Below, one piece after another: positions 33,196 through 41,106 of a stretch of DNA of 64,000 nucleotides. The notes beneath the pieces were generated by a model. It was not told where the DNA came from. It did no database searches and saw nothing but the letters and a program-made list of their open reading frames with translations. The position numbers and the translations under genes are program-made. Positions within the stretch are counted from its first letter, which is position 1. The number at the start of each line of letters is the position of its first letter. The stretch is from Burkholderia sp. Ac-20365 (GTDB lineage Bacteria; Pseudomonadota; Gammaproteobacteria; Burkholderiales; Burkholderiaceae), in NCBI RefSeq assembly GCF_017104715.1, contig NZ_JAAGPI010000035.1:1-64000 (forward strand). The letters are read 5' to 3'.

Positions 33196-33657
33196 TCAGT
33201 GCGTGTTGCGCTTCTTGTTGACGTCATTGTCATCGTCATCGCTTTCGTCGATGAACGGCGAGTCCGTATCGGTGCCGCCCTTGCGCAGCGCGCCGCGCGC
33301 TTCCTCGGCGAGCTGCTCGTAGCGTTTGCGAAAGCGTCCGAGATCCTTTTCGTTCAGCTCTTCGAGATCGAGCAGCGCATTGTGCGCGCCGTCCAGCGCG
33401 CGGATCAGCTCGTCGAGCTTGATCTGCATCGCGGCCGTGTCGCGGTTCTGCGTGTTCTGTATCAGGAAGACCATCAGAAAGGTGACGATCGTCGTCGACG
33501 TATTGATCACCAGTTGCCAGGTATCGCTGAAGTGGAACATCGGCCCGCTGACACCCCACACGACGACGAGCACCACCGCGATCACGAACGTTGCTGGTTT
33601 TCCCGCCATCGTCGAAAGACCCGTCGAGAACTTCGAGAACCAGTTGTTGTTTGTCAC
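33196..33657 (-). CDS. Low-affinity iron permease family membrane protein
   Basis: A 153-residue protein with two hydrophobic segments (PATFVIAVVLVVVWGVSG and VINTSTTIVTFLMVFLIQNTQ). These segments match the low-affinity iron permease family (Fet4-like short bacterial form). The cytoplasmic C-terminal part, NRDTAAMQIKLDELIRALDGAHNALLDLEEL, is conserved, followed by an acidic tail with DESDDDDND. Fet4 imports ferrous iron in yeast; transport by the short bacterial form is not proven. The start is GTG with CAGGAGCG. It is directly upstream of the AraC gene. Confidence 0.83.
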   Translation of the reverse strand: MTNNNWFSKFSTGLSTMAGKPATFVIAVVLVVVWGVSGPMFHFSDTWQLVINTSTTIVTFLMVFLIQNTQNRDTAAMQIKLDELIRALDGAHNALLDLEELNEKDLGRFRKRYEQLAEEARGALRKGGTDTDSPFIDESDDDDNDVNKKRNTH

Positions 33658-33837
33658 TTGGCGCTCCTGTCGTGTGAAGAAGTCCAGCCCTGACGATACC
33701 GATTCCCCTGCGCACGCGCCAGTTTGCCCGGCCGGGCGAAATCGAACGAAAAAATCCGCGACGGATTTTTGCGGTTCGCGCGTTTAACCCCAAAACCGGC
33801 CGATTTCGGACCGTTGATGGACTCAAGGGAGAACGCA

Positions 33838-34140
33838 ATGAACATGCAAAAACTGGTCCGCGTCGCCGCGGCGGGTGTGGTGGCGCTGAGCGCTTCGGCT
33901 GCGTTTGCGCAGGAGGTGATCGTCGCGCCGATGGCGCCGCCCGGGCCGCGCGCCGAAGTGATGCCGCCGCCGCGTGCCGGCTACGCATGGGATCCCGGCC
34001 ACTGGCGCTGGGCGGGCGGCCGCTACGTGTGGGTGGGCGGGCACTGGCAGACGATGCGCCCGGGTTATCGCTGGGTGCCGGGGCATTGGGTCGCGCATGG
34101 CCCGAACTGGCGCTGGGTTCCCGCGCACTGGGTGCGCTGA
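33838..34140 (+). CDS. YXWGXW-repeat exported protein
   Basis: A 100-residue secreted protein. After a signal peptide ending AAFA, the mature part is a Pro linker and then about five copies of a Trp/His/Gly repeat: GYAWDPGHWRW, GRYVWVGGHWQ, GYRWVPGHWV, NWRWVPAHWV. This is the YXWGXW-repeat pattern, whose function is unknown. Regularly spaced His and Trp suggest metal, heme or carbohydrate binding, but that is inference. AAGGGAGAACGCA precedes the start. It opens a run with a small lipoprotein and an ECF sigma factor; a related protein lies at 38845, at the other end of that locus. Confidence 0.85.
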   Translation: MNMQKLVRVAAAGVVALSASAAFAQEVIVAPMAPPGPRAEVMPPPRAGYAWDPGHWRWAGGRYVWVGGHWQTMRPGYRWVPGHWVAHGPNWRWVPAHWVR

Positions 34141-34165
34141 GCACTGCGACGGGAGACTGAAAGCG

Positions 34166-34270
34166 ATGAAGAAACTGCTTTTGATCGCGTTGCTTGCAAC
34201 GACACTCGCGGGCTGCGTCGTCGTGCCGGGGCGGCCTTACTATTACCGGCCGGCTGTCGTCGTATATTGA
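34166..34270 (+). CDS. Very small lipoprotein
   Basis: A 34-residue lipoprotein precursor: signal peptide MKKLLLIALLATTLAG with lipobox LAGC, then only 18 mature residues, VVVPGRPYYYRPAVVVY. The VPGRP motif resembles the VEPGRPP of the YXWGXW lipoprotein at 38845. GGGAGAC lies before the start. It follows the YXWGXW gene by 25 bp. It is too small for any enzymatic role and could be a truncated paralogue of the 38845 protein. Confidence 0.7.
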   Translation: MKKLLLIALLATTLAGCVVVPGRPYYYRPAVVVY

Positions 34271-34398
34271 GCGGGCGCAGGAAGGGCATGAGCCGGCGTT
34301 GACCGCGCGTGTTGCGCGGTTCGCGGCGCTTGTATGAAGTCGGCGGATCAGAACAACAGGGAGCGACAGCAAGTGACGTCAGTACGACTCGCCGCGAC

Positions 34399-35058
34399 AT
34401 GCGCCGCGCAATGTACGCGGCATGCGCGGCTTACGCGGCTCGTGTGGCTCGTGTGGCAAACGCGGCGGAGCAGCGCGCGTTGAGCGAGCGCGATCCGGAC
34501 GCGGAGCTGGTTGCGGGCGTCGGCAGGCAGGAGCCGGCTGCCGTGCGCACGCTCGTTGCGCGCAAGTTGCCGCGTCTGCTGGCGCTCGCCACGCGGATGC
34601 TGGGAGACCGTATGGAAGCGGAAGACGTCGCGCAGGAAGCGTTCATGCGCATCTGGAAGCAGGCGCCGCGCTGGCGCGAAGGCGAGGCGCGTTTCGATAC
34701 GTGGCTGCATCGCGTGGCGCTGAATCTCTGCTACGACCGCTTGCGCGGGCACCGCGAGGAACCGGCCGATGAGTTGCCCGATGTGCTGCCCGACGACGCC
34801 GATCCAGCCGCCACGCCCGATGCGCAACTCGAAGCGCAGTCGCGCGACGCGCGCGTGCGTGCGGCGCTTGCCGCGTTGCCGGCGCGTCAGCGCGAGGCCC
34901 TCGTGCTGAACTACTACCAGGAACTGTCGAACATCGAGGCAGCCGCTTTGATGGGCATCACCGTCGATGCGCTCGAAAGCCTGCTGGCCCGCGCGCGCCG
35001 CAATCTGCGCGCGCAACTGGCGGGCGACGATCTTGCCGGAACGAGGACCAGGCGATGA
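34399..35058 (+). CDS. ECF-type RNA polymerase sigma factor
   Basis: A sigma-70 family protein of about 219 residues. Region 2 is ARKLPRLLALATRMLGDRMEAEDVAQEAFMRIWKQAP with FDTWLHRVALNLCYDRLRG; region 4 is ALPARQREALVLNYYQELSNIEAAALMGITVDALESLLARARRNLR. The start is uncertain: the conserved part begins at SERDPDAEL, and possible starts are 34309 (GTG), 34399 (ATG), 34453 (GTG) and 34480 (TTG, with a GCGGAG upstream). The stop overlaps the next gene by ATGA, which encodes a likely anti-sigma membrane protein, so this is a coupled sigma/anti-sigma pair. Confidence 0.85.
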   Translation: MRRAMYAACAAYAARVARVANAAEQRALSERDPDAELVAGVGRQEPAAVRTLVARKLPRLLALATRMLGDRMEAEDVAQEAFMRIWKQAPRWREGEARFDTWLHRVALNLCYDRLRGHREEPADELPDVLPDDADPAATPDAQLEAQSRDARVRAALAALPARQREALVLNYYQELSNIEAAALMGITVDALESLLARARRNLRAQLAGDDLAGTRTRR

Positions 35059-35507
35059 CACCAGAAAGATTTCGCGCAATCGTCGATGCGTACGGTGCTG
35101 ACGCGCGTCATTGGCCCGCAGCGGAGCGCGCGGACGCGAGCGCCTGGGCCGCACAGCATCGCGTCGAGGCGGACACGCTGCTCGCGCAGGCCGCGCAACT
35201 CGATGCATGGCTCGCGAGCGATCCCGTTGCCGCACCTGATTCCGCTTTCGTCGAACGCGTGGTTGCTTCGGCGCCGTCGCGTCGTCGGCGGCGCTGGCTG
35301 TCGTTCGCGCAGCCGGGCAACCGTTCGCGTCGCGCGGGCTTGTGGTGGTCGGGCGCGGCGTTCGCGGGCGTCGGGTTGATCGGCGGGTTGGCTGGCGCGT
35401 TTGCAGTGTCGTTTTTCCTTGTGACGGGCAGTCCGTCGCCGGGACCTGAGTCTTCGTATCTGACAACTGGATTTGGCGGCACGGCCGCAGACTGGAGTGG
35501 CGAATGA
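35055..35507 (+). CDS. Single-span membrane protein, candidate anti-sigma factor
   Basis: A 150-residue protein with a cytoplasmic N-terminal helical part (MTPERFRAIVDAYGADARHWPAAERA, and a second helical stretch), an Arg-rich linker RRRRR near residue 77, one transmembrane segment (AAFAGVGLIGGLAGAFAVSFFLV) and a short periplasmic tail. It lacks the HxxxCxxC zinc motif of classical anti-sigma factors. Overlap with the sigma gene by ATGA and with the next gene by ATGA supports an anti-sigma role. I do not recognise a named family. Confidence 0.75.
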   Translation: MTPERFRAIVDAYGADARHWPAAERADASAWAAQHRVEADTLLAQAAQLDAWLASDPVAAPDSAFVERVVASAPSRRRRRWLSFAQPGNRSRRAGLWWSGAAFAGVGLIGGLAGAFAVSFFLVTGSPSPGPESSYLTTGFGGTAADWSGE

Positions 35508-36031
35508 GCGGACGTGCCTGGAAATTTCTGCTGGTGGGCTCGCTGGTGCTCAATGTGTTTTTGATCGGCGGCGTGGCGGGCGGCGCGTATCAGTGGTTTG
35601 CCGCGCATGGCCGCACGACGGCCACCGCCGCGCAGCCGCAGCCACGCGCGCTGCGGTTTGCGGCGGAAGAGTTGTCGGTGGAACGGCAGAGGCAGTTCGT
35701 CGATGCGTTGAAGGACGCGCGCCGCGAAGCGCGCGAGTACGCGCGCGAAGGACGCGACGACCGGCGCGAAGTGCTGCGCTTGCTGGCCGCGCCGCAACTG
35801 GACCGAACGGCGCTCGATCAGGCGCTGAACCGCACGCGCGAAGCCGATATCGCGCTGCGCTCGCGCGTCGAGCAGGGCGTTGCGGATTTCGCAGCGACCT
35901 TGTCGCCCGAGGAACGCGTGAAGTTCGCGGAAGGCTTGCGCGAACGCGGGCAATGGCGGATCGCGCAGGCGCAGCAACAGCGGCAGCAGCAAAAGCAGCC
36001 AGCGCAGAACGATCAACCTGCCAGCGAATAA
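35504..36031 (+). CDS. Periplasmic heavy-metal-sensor domain protein (CpxP/ZraP-like)
   Basis: A 175-residue protein with an N-terminal signal anchor (FLLVGSLVLNVFLIGGVAGGAY) and a helical periplasmic domain rich in Arg and Glu (SVERQRQFVDALKDARREAREYAREGRDDRREVLRLL). This fits the Metal_resist/CpxP-like four-helix fold; LSPEERVKFAEGLRERG is the LTxxQ-like repeat region. The tail is Gln-rich. It could sense envelope stress or metals and signal to the anti-sigma protein with which it overlaps by ATGA. No metal ligands such as His or Cys clusters are seen in this copy. Confidence 0.8.
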   Translation: MSGRAWKFLLVGSLVLNVFLIGGVAGGAYQWFAAHGRTTATAAQPQPRALRFAAEELSVERQRQFVDALKDARREAREYAREGRDDRREVLRLLAAPQLDRTALDQALNRTREADIALRSRVEQGVADFAATLSPEERVKFAEGLRERGQWRIAQAQQQRQQQKQPAQNDQPASE

Positions 36032-36130
36032 CCCATCGCATTCGAAATAAAAAGAACAGCGACGGAAAAGCGTCTCACGCTCCGTTTAACGCATAACGAA
36101 CCACACACGACAGGCGAGACAGGAGCGACC

Positions 36131-37621
36131 ATGGCCAATTCACCCGCTGCAATGACGGCGCCGCCGTTGAGCGCGGCCGCGATCGCGCTGAATCGTTTCG
36201 GGCTCGGTGCACGCTCCGACGAAGCGCCGCCGGCAAATCCGAAGCATTGGCTTGTCGCACAGTTCGACGCGTATCAGCCGATGCCCGCGGCATGGGCTGC
36301 ACAGCCGTCGACGCTCGCCATTGCCGCCGAACTCGCTGACGAACGCCAGCAGGCAATGGCGAATGCCACTAACTCTGCGTCGAATCCGGCCTCAACCCCG
36401 GCGGCGAGCAGCAATCCCGACGACGCCCGCAAAGCCGCCCGCCAGGCCGCGAACAAGGCGGTGCGCATGGAATCGCGCGACACCTATCGCTCAGCAGTGA
36501 ACGCTCGTGTCGCAAGTGCACTGACGAGCCCCGCGCCGTTCGTCGAGCGGCTCGTGCACTTCTGGTCGAATCACTTCGCGGTGTCGATCGATAAAGGCCC
36601 TGTCGCGCCGTTCGCCGGTGCGTTCGAAGCGGAAGCGATCCGCCCGCATGTGCTCGGCCGCTTCGAAGACATGCTGGTCGCCGTCGAACGTCATCCCGCG
36701 ATGCAGCTTTTTCTCGACCAGACGCGCTCGGTCGGTCCCGACAGCATCGCCGCGATGCGCGCCGCGCAGCGCAATCCGAACCGCAAGCCGGGTCTCAACG
36801 AAAATCTCGCCCGCGAAATCATGGAACTGCACACGCTCGGCGTGCGCAGCGGCTACACGCAGGAAGACGTGACCGAATTTGCGCGCGCGATGACGGGCTG
36901 GAGTATTGCGGCGGGGCAAGGTCCGCAGCCCAACAATGCGCCGCCGGGCGCGTTCGTGTTCCGTCCACAGGTGCATGAGCCCGGCACCCGGACCATCATG
37001 GGCCGCCGCTACGACCAGCCGGGCGAAGGGCAAACGCTGGCCGTGCTGCACGATCTGTCGACTTCGCCCGCGACGGCGACGCATATCGCCACCAAGCTCG
37101 CGCGCCACTTCGTCGCGGACAATCCGCCGCCCGACGTCGTCGATCAACTGGCCACGGCGTTCATGCGCAGCCGCGGCGATCTGCCGACGGTGTATCGCGC
37201 GCTGATCGACAGCGATGCCGCCTGGTCGTCCGTCGCCGTGAAGTTCAAGTCGCCGTGGGAGTGGACCATTTCGTCGATGCGCGGCCTCGGCATGCGCGAG
37301 CTGACCGGCAACGCGGGCAACGCCGTGCAGATGGCGCCCGTGCTCACGCAACTCGGCCAGCAGGTGTGGCGGCCGGGCTCGCCCGCCGGTTACGACGATA
37401 TCGCCGCAAGCTGGGCCGCGCCCGATGCGCTCGTGCGGCGCGTCGAGATCGCGCAGCGCTTCGCGGCGCGCGTCGGCGACCGGCTCGATGCGCGCTCGCT
37501 CGGTCAGACATTGACGGCAGGCTCGCTGAGCGAGCCGACGCAGCTTGCCGTGTCGCGTGCCGAAAGCGCATCGACGGCGCTCGCGCTGCTGCTCGTGTCG
37601 CCCGATTTCCAACGGAGATGA
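36131..37621 (+). CDS. DUF1800 family protein
   Basis: A 496-residue protein of the DUF1800 family. Hallmarks are ALNRFGLGARSDE near residue 20, FWSNHFAVSIDKGPV, GLNENLAREIMELHTLGVRSGYTQEDV (the core motif), ARAMTGWSI and FKSPWEWTISSMRGLG. There is a 50-residue Ala/Asn-rich insert near residue 80 and no classical signal peptide. DUF1800 and DUF1501 proteins nearly always occur as a pair; their biochemical activity is unknown. The start has GGAGCGACC before ATG. Only 2 bp separate it from the DUF1501 gene, so they are one operon. The sigma locus upstream may control both. Confidence 0.9.
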   Translation: MANSPAAMTAPPLSAAAIALNRFGLGARSDEAPPANPKHWLVAQFDAYQPMPAAWAAQPSTLAIAAELADERQQAMANATNSASNPASTPAASSNPDDARKAARQAANKAVRMESRDTYRSAVNARVASALTSPAPFVERLVHFWSNHFAVSIDKGPVAPFAGAFEAEAIRPHVLGRFEDMLVAVERHPAMQLFLDQTRSVGPDSIAAMRAAQRNPNRKPGLNENLAREIMELHTLGVRSGYTQEDVTEFARAMTGWSIAAGQGPQPNNAPPGAFVFRPQVHEPGTRTIMGRRYDQPGEGQTLAVLHDLSTSPATATHIATKLARHFVADNPPPDVVDQLATAFMRSRGDLPTVYRALIDSDAAWSSVAVKFKSPWEWTISSMRGLGMRELTGNAGNAVQMAPVLTQLGQQVWRPGSPAGYDDIAASWAAPDALVRRVEIAQRFAARVGDRLDARSLGQTLTAGSLSEPTQLAVSRAESASTALALLLVSPDFQRR

Positions 37622-37623
37622 CC

Positions 37624-38784
37624 ATGCTCACTCGCCGCACCTTCATGCGCGTCGCCGCTGCCGGCGCGGGCGCGATGCTCGTTGCGCCGCAGATGGTGTT
37701 CGCGCGCGCCGCGACCGACCGCCGTTTCATATTCGTGATCCAGCGCGGCGCCGCCGACGGCCTGAACATCGTCGTGCCGTACGCAGACCCTGCTTATGCG
37801 ACGTTGCGCGGCGCGCTTGCTGTCGATACATCGGCCGCCACGAAACTCGACGGTACGTTCGCGCTGCATCCGTCGCTCGTGCAGATCGGGCAGATGTATG
37901 CGCAGCGCGAGGCGCTGTTCGTGCATGCCATCGCGTCGCCGTATCGCGACCGCTCGCATTTCGACGGACAGAACGTGCTCGAGACGGGCGGGACGTCGGC
38001 GTATCAGGTGAAGGACGGCTGGCTCAATCGGCTGGTCGGCATGATGCCGGGCGCAGCGTCCACCACGCACGAGAACGCGATCGCGTTTGCACCGACCGTG
38101 CCGATGGCGTTGCGCGGGTCCGCGAATGTGGCTTCGTATGCGCCTTCTGGTTTGCCTCAGGCGCCTGACGATCTGCTCGCGCGCGTCTCGCAACTCTACG
38201 AGCAGGACGCGCAGTTACGTCCGCTATGGGAATCGGCGATGGCGGCGCGCGGTCTCGCGGGCGACGCGGGCGCGCGCCAGGACCCGGCGAGTCTCGGCAA
38301 GCTCGCGGCCGGTTTTCTTTCGCGCGACGACGGGCCGCGCATCGCGATGATCGAGACGGGTGGCTGGGACACGCATAGCGCGCAGATGCCGCGCCTCGCC
38401 GCGCAGCTCAAGGCACTCGACACGATGCTGGCCGCGTTGCGCGACGGGCTCGGCCCGGCGTGGAGCAAGACGACGGTGCTGGTTGCAACCGAGTTCGGAC
38501 GCACGGCGGCGGCGAACGGCACGGGCGGCACGGACCACGGCACGGCATCCGCGGCGATGGTGATTGGCGGCGCGGTGGCGGGTGGGCGCGTGGTCGCCGA
38601 CTGGCCGGGCTTGCGGCAAAGCGATCTGTATCAGGCGCGCGACCTCAAGCCGACGGCTTCGCTCGATGCGCTGATTACGGGCGTCGCGAGCGAAAGCCTC
38701 GGGCTCGATCCGCATCGCACGTCGCGCACGCTGTTCGCACAGGCGGGCAATGCGCCGCCGATGACAGGGCTGATTCGCGCGTAG
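37624..38784 (+). CDS. DUF1501 family protein, exported by Tat
   Basis: A 386-residue DUF1501 protein. The N terminus MLTRRTFMRVAAAGAGAMLVAP has a twin-arginine motif (TRRTFM), so it is probably exported folded. The fold is alkaline-phosphatase/sulfatase-like: FVIQRGAADGLNIVVPYADPAY opens the domain, GGWDTHSAQMPRL supplies a likely metal Asp/His, and EFGRTAAANGTGGTDHGTASAAMVIGGAV is the conserved late motif with Asp/His ligands. No substrate is known. It begins 2 bp after DUF1800 and is the partner of that protein. Confidence 0.9.
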   Translation: MLTRRTFMRVAAAGAGAMLVAPQMVFARAATDRRFIFVIQRGAADGLNIVVPYADPAYATLRGALAVDTSAATKLDGTFALHPSLVQIGQMYAQREALFVHAIASPYRDRSHFDGQNVLETGGTSAYQVKDGWLNRLVGMMPGAASTTHENAIAFAPTVPMALRGSANVASYAPSGLPQAPDDLLARVSQLYEQDAQLRPLWESAMAARGLAGDAGARQDPASLGKLAAGFLSRDDGPRIAMIETGGWDTHSAQMPRLAAQLKALDTMLAALRDGLGPAWSKTTVLVATEFGRTAAANGTGGTDHGTASAAMVIGGAVAGGRVVADWPGLRQSDLYQARDLKPTASLDALITGVASESLGLDPHRTSRTLFAQAGNAPPMTGLIRA

Positions 38785-38844
38785 GCCGCGCGGGCCGGTT
38801 CAGATTCAACTAACAAGCTGAAGCCAACAGGGAGAGAACTTCAA

Positions 38845-39078
38845 ATGATCGTATGCAATCTGCAATTGACGAAACTTCGCACGTTGCTCGCGGGCGCGCT
38901 TTGCGCGTCCACGCTGTCCGCCTGCTATGTCGTCGAGCCAGGACGGCCGCCGCAACCGGCGCCCGTTGCCGAAGTGATCGGTGCGCCGCCTGCGCCTGGA
39001 TACCGGTGGGTGAAGGGTCACTACCGGTGGGAGGCCAATCACTGGCAATGGGTACCGGGCCACTGGCGGGCAGTTTGA
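38845..39078 (+). CDS. YXWGXW-repeat lipoprotein
   Basis: A 77-residue lipoprotein. The signal has a long n-region and ends with the lipobox LSAC. After a Pro-rich VVEPGRPPQPAP linker come three Trp/His repeats: GYRWVKGHYRW, NHWQWVPGHW. It is the short relative of the 33838 protein, and its linker resembles the 34166 lipoprotein. CAGGGAGAGAAC lies before the start. It closes the sigma/DUF1800/DUF1501 run. The function is unknown; envelope binding of a metal or ligand by the repeated His/Trp is possible. Confidence 0.8.
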   Translation: MIVCNLQLTKLRTLLAGALCASTLSACYVVEPGRPPQPAPVAEVIGAPPAPGYRWVKGHYRWEANHWQWVPGHWRAV

Positions 39079-39226
39079 GCCGACCGAAGCGCGTCTGATC
39101 CGGCTCGAAAAAATAATCGGTTGCGCGTGTCGATCTGAAGATGGCTTACTCGTCATAGTGATGAAGACTCGCTGATCGGGCGAAACTTCGTCACTCATGG
39201 ACCTCTTCACATCAGGAGACACGATC

Positions 39227-39712
39227 ATGTCCACGCCAGCCGTCAAGCCCATCCCCGAAGGGATGCACACGTTGACACCGCACATCATCGTCGCGGGCGC
39301 GGCCGAAGCAATCGATTTCTACAAGAAAGCATTCAATGCAGTCGAGCAGGTGCGCCTGCCCGGCCCCGGCGGCAAGATCATGCACGCGTCGCTGAAAATC
39401 GGCGATTCGACGCTGATGCTCGTCGATGAAATGCCCGATTGCGGCAATGGCGCGTCGTACGGGCCGAAGGCATTGAAGGGCACGCCCATCGTGCTGCATC
39501 TCTACGTCAACGACGCCGACGCCACCATCGCGCAAGCGGCGGCAGCGGGCGCGAAGGTGATCATGCCCGCCACCGATATGTTCTGGGGCGACCGTTACGG
39601 CCAGGTCGAAGATCCGTTCGGCCACCGCTGGTCCGTCGCGACGCACAAGCGCGACGTCACGCCCGAAGAAATGAAGTCCGCCATGGAACAGATGGCGCAA
39701 GGCCGTCAATAA
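39227..39712 (+). CDS. VOC-family protein (PhnB-like glyoxalase fold)
   Basis: A 161-residue VOC-fold protein. It starts MSTPAVKPIPEGMHTLTPHIIVAGAAEAIDFYKKAFNA, has LMLVDEMP with conserved Glu, and FWGDRYGQVEDPFGHRWSVATHKRDVTPEEM, the marked PhnB-type C-terminal motif. It resembles proteins often called glyoxalase/bleomycin resistance, but no specific substrate is known. CAGGAGAC precedes the start, and it is 65 bp before a second VOC gene, forming a pair. The two are not close copies. Confidence 0.87.
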   Translation: MSTPAVKPIPEGMHTLTPHIIVAGAAEAIDFYKKAFNAVEQVRLPGPGGKIMHASLKIGDSTLMLVDEMPDCGNGASYGPKALKGTPIVLHLYVNDADATIAQAAAAGAKVIMPATDMFWGDRYGQVEDPFGHRWSVATHKRDVTPEEMKSAMEQMAQGRQ

Positions 39713-39777
39713 CGGCTGCCGTCGGCGCGCGGCTGCGAAGCCCGCGCTGCCGCGCGCCAGAATGCCAAGGAGATGGG

Positions 39778-40254
39778 ATGGACAAGATTACGACATGCCT
39801 GTGGTTCGACGGCAATGCGGAGGAAGCCGTCCGGTTCTACACGGGCATTTTCCCGAATTCGAGCATCGGCGACATCACGCATTACGGCGATGCCGTGCCG
39901 GGTAAGGCGGGCGAAGTGCTGACCATTACGTTTCACCTGGAAGGCCGCGAATACGTCGCGCTGAACGGCGGTCCGCAGTACACGTTTTCTCCGGCGATCT
40001 CGATGTTCGTTAAATGCGAAACGCAAGAGGAAGTGGACACGTATTGGGACAAACTGCTCGAAGGCGGCGGCAAGCCCGTGCAATGCGGCTGGCTCACGGA
40101 CCGCTTTGGCCTGTCCTGGCAGATCGTGCCGACCGCGATGATGAAGTTCCTCACCGACAAGGATCAGGTCAAGGTACAACGCGCGATGCGCGCAATGATG
40201 CAAATGGTGAAGCTAGACCTGAAAGTGCTCGAAGCGGCTTTCAACGGGGAGTGA
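39778..40254 (+). CDS. VOC-family protein (3-demethylubiquinone-9 3-methyltransferase-like)
   Basis: A 158-residue VOC protein of the PhnB/DUF899-near group. The opening DKITTCLWFDGNAEEAVRFYTGIFPNSSIG, FVKCETQEEVDTYWDKLLEGG and CGWLTDRFGLSWQIVPTAM are the family marks. A methyltransferase name is often attached, but there is no SAM motif and I do not accept it. The C terminus has MMQMVKLDLKVLEAAFNG. AAGGAGATGGG lies before the start. It is likely co-transcribed with the VOC gene upstream. Confidence 0.87.
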   Translation: MDKITTCLWFDGNAEEAVRFYTGIFPNSSIGDITHYGDAVPGKAGEVLTITFHLEGREYVALNGGPQYTFSPAISMFVKCETQEEVDTYWDKLLEGGGKPVQCGWLTDRFGLSWQIVPTAMMKFLTDKDQVKVQRAMRAMMQMVKLDLKVLEAAFNGE

Positions 40255-40360
40255 TGTTGCCGGGTTTTGCGCGCGCTCGTTTGAAGCGGGTTGGGCGCGG
40301 CGCGCGCATCTGCGATCATCTGCGCTTTCCTCTTCGCCGGTCTTGTGCCGGATATGCGCG

Positions 40361-40885
40361 ATGAATCTTTCCGCCTGTGAGTTCGAAACCGATCGTCTGA
40401 TCTTGCGTCCGCATGTCCTCGAGGATTTCGAGGAAAGCTACGCGTTGTGGTCCGATGAGACTGTCACGCGGTTTATCGGCGGCAAGCCTTTTAGTCGTGA
40501 GGAAGTCTGGTCGCGCCTGCTGCGTTATGCCGGGCATTGGGCCATGCTCGGTTACGGCTATTGGGTGATCCGCGAGAAAAGCAGCGGCCGCTTTGTCGGC
40601 GAGATCGGTTTCGCGGACTATCAGCGCGAAATCGAGCCGCCGCTAGGCGCGCCCGAAATCGGCTGGGCGCTGATGCCGGCGATGCACGGCATCGGCTACG
40701 CGACGCAAGCCGTGCGCGGCGCGCTCGCATGGGCCGATGCGAAGTGGCCGCACGGCGACACCGTCTGCATCATCGCGCCCGACAACGTGGCGTCGCGCCG
40801 CGTCGCGGCGAAGTGCGGCTACGTCGAGGAGCGGCAGGCGACGTATAAGGGGCACGCGACCGGGGTGTTTCTCCGGTCGGTCTGA
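40361..40885 (+). CDS. GNAT family N-acetyltransferase (RimJ/RimL-like)
   Basis: A 174-residue GNAT acetyltransferase. FETDRLILRPHVLEDFEESYALWSDETVTRFIGG is the RimJ/L-type opening; GWALMPAMHGIGYATQAVRGALAWAD holds the acetyl-CoA loop (HGIGYA); ASRRVAAKCGYVEERQATYKG is the final strand. It acetylates an N-terminal amine or small molecule, target unknown. The start is taken at MNLSACE; MCRICAM six codons upstream is possible. No operon partner is evident. Confidence 0.83.
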   Translation: MNLSACEFETDRLILRPHVLEDFEESYALWSDETVTRFIGGKPFSREEVWSRLLRYAGHWAMLGYGYWVIREKSSGRFVGEIGFADYQREIEPPLGAPEIGWALMPAMHGIGYATQAVRGALAWADAKWPHGDTVCIIAPDNVASRRVAAKCGYVEERQATYKGHATGVFLRSV

Positions 40886-41001
40886 GCGGTTTTCAGTCTT
40901 TTCCTGCCCGTCCTATATCTTCCGGCCGAATTGTCCGAGACCCCCGCCGATGCGACATTTGTCACGCGAATGCATCGGTCATTTGAACCACCCAATCGCA
41001 C

Positions 41002-41009
41002 GTAGATAC
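41002..41009 (+). promoter_or_regulatory. Upstream half-operator of mazEF
   Basis: GTAGATAC at 41002-41009 repeats the half-site of the palindrome at 41047-41065. It sits directly upstream of the -35 box. With the palindrome it gives three half-sites for cooperative binding of MazE dimers or MazEF complexes. Confidence 0.6.
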
Positions 41010-41013
41010 AGCG

Positions 41014-41042
41014 TTGACACATCAACCCGCGCCGCGTAGCAT
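41014..41042 (+). promoter_or_regulatory. Promoter of mazEF
   Basis: TTGACA at 41014-41019 and TAGCAT at 41037-41042 are spaced by exactly 17 bp, a strong sigma-70-type promoter. The predicted transcript start near 41049 falls inside the operator palindrome, and the leader to the MazE start is about 60 nt. Confidence 0.75.
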
Positions 41043-41046
41043 CAAG

Positions 41047-41065
41047 GTATCTACATCGTAGATAC
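41047..41065. promoter_or_regulatory. Operator palindrome of mazEF
   Basis: GTATCTAC at 41047-41054, spacer ATC, GTAGATAC at 41058-41065: a perfect palindrome with 8-bp arms. It overlaps the expected transcription start, the usual position for autorepression by an AbrB-fold antitoxin. A third half-site lies at 41002. Confidence 0.72.
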
Positions 41066-41106
41066 GCGGCGCTTCTGCTCTCTTGCAGAGCTTCAAGGAG
41101 GCAATC

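Noticed and set aside
39778..40254. Naming the second VOC protein a demethylubiquinone methyltransferase
   Set aside because: No SAM-binding motif; the fold is VOC and the name is a common mis-annotation.
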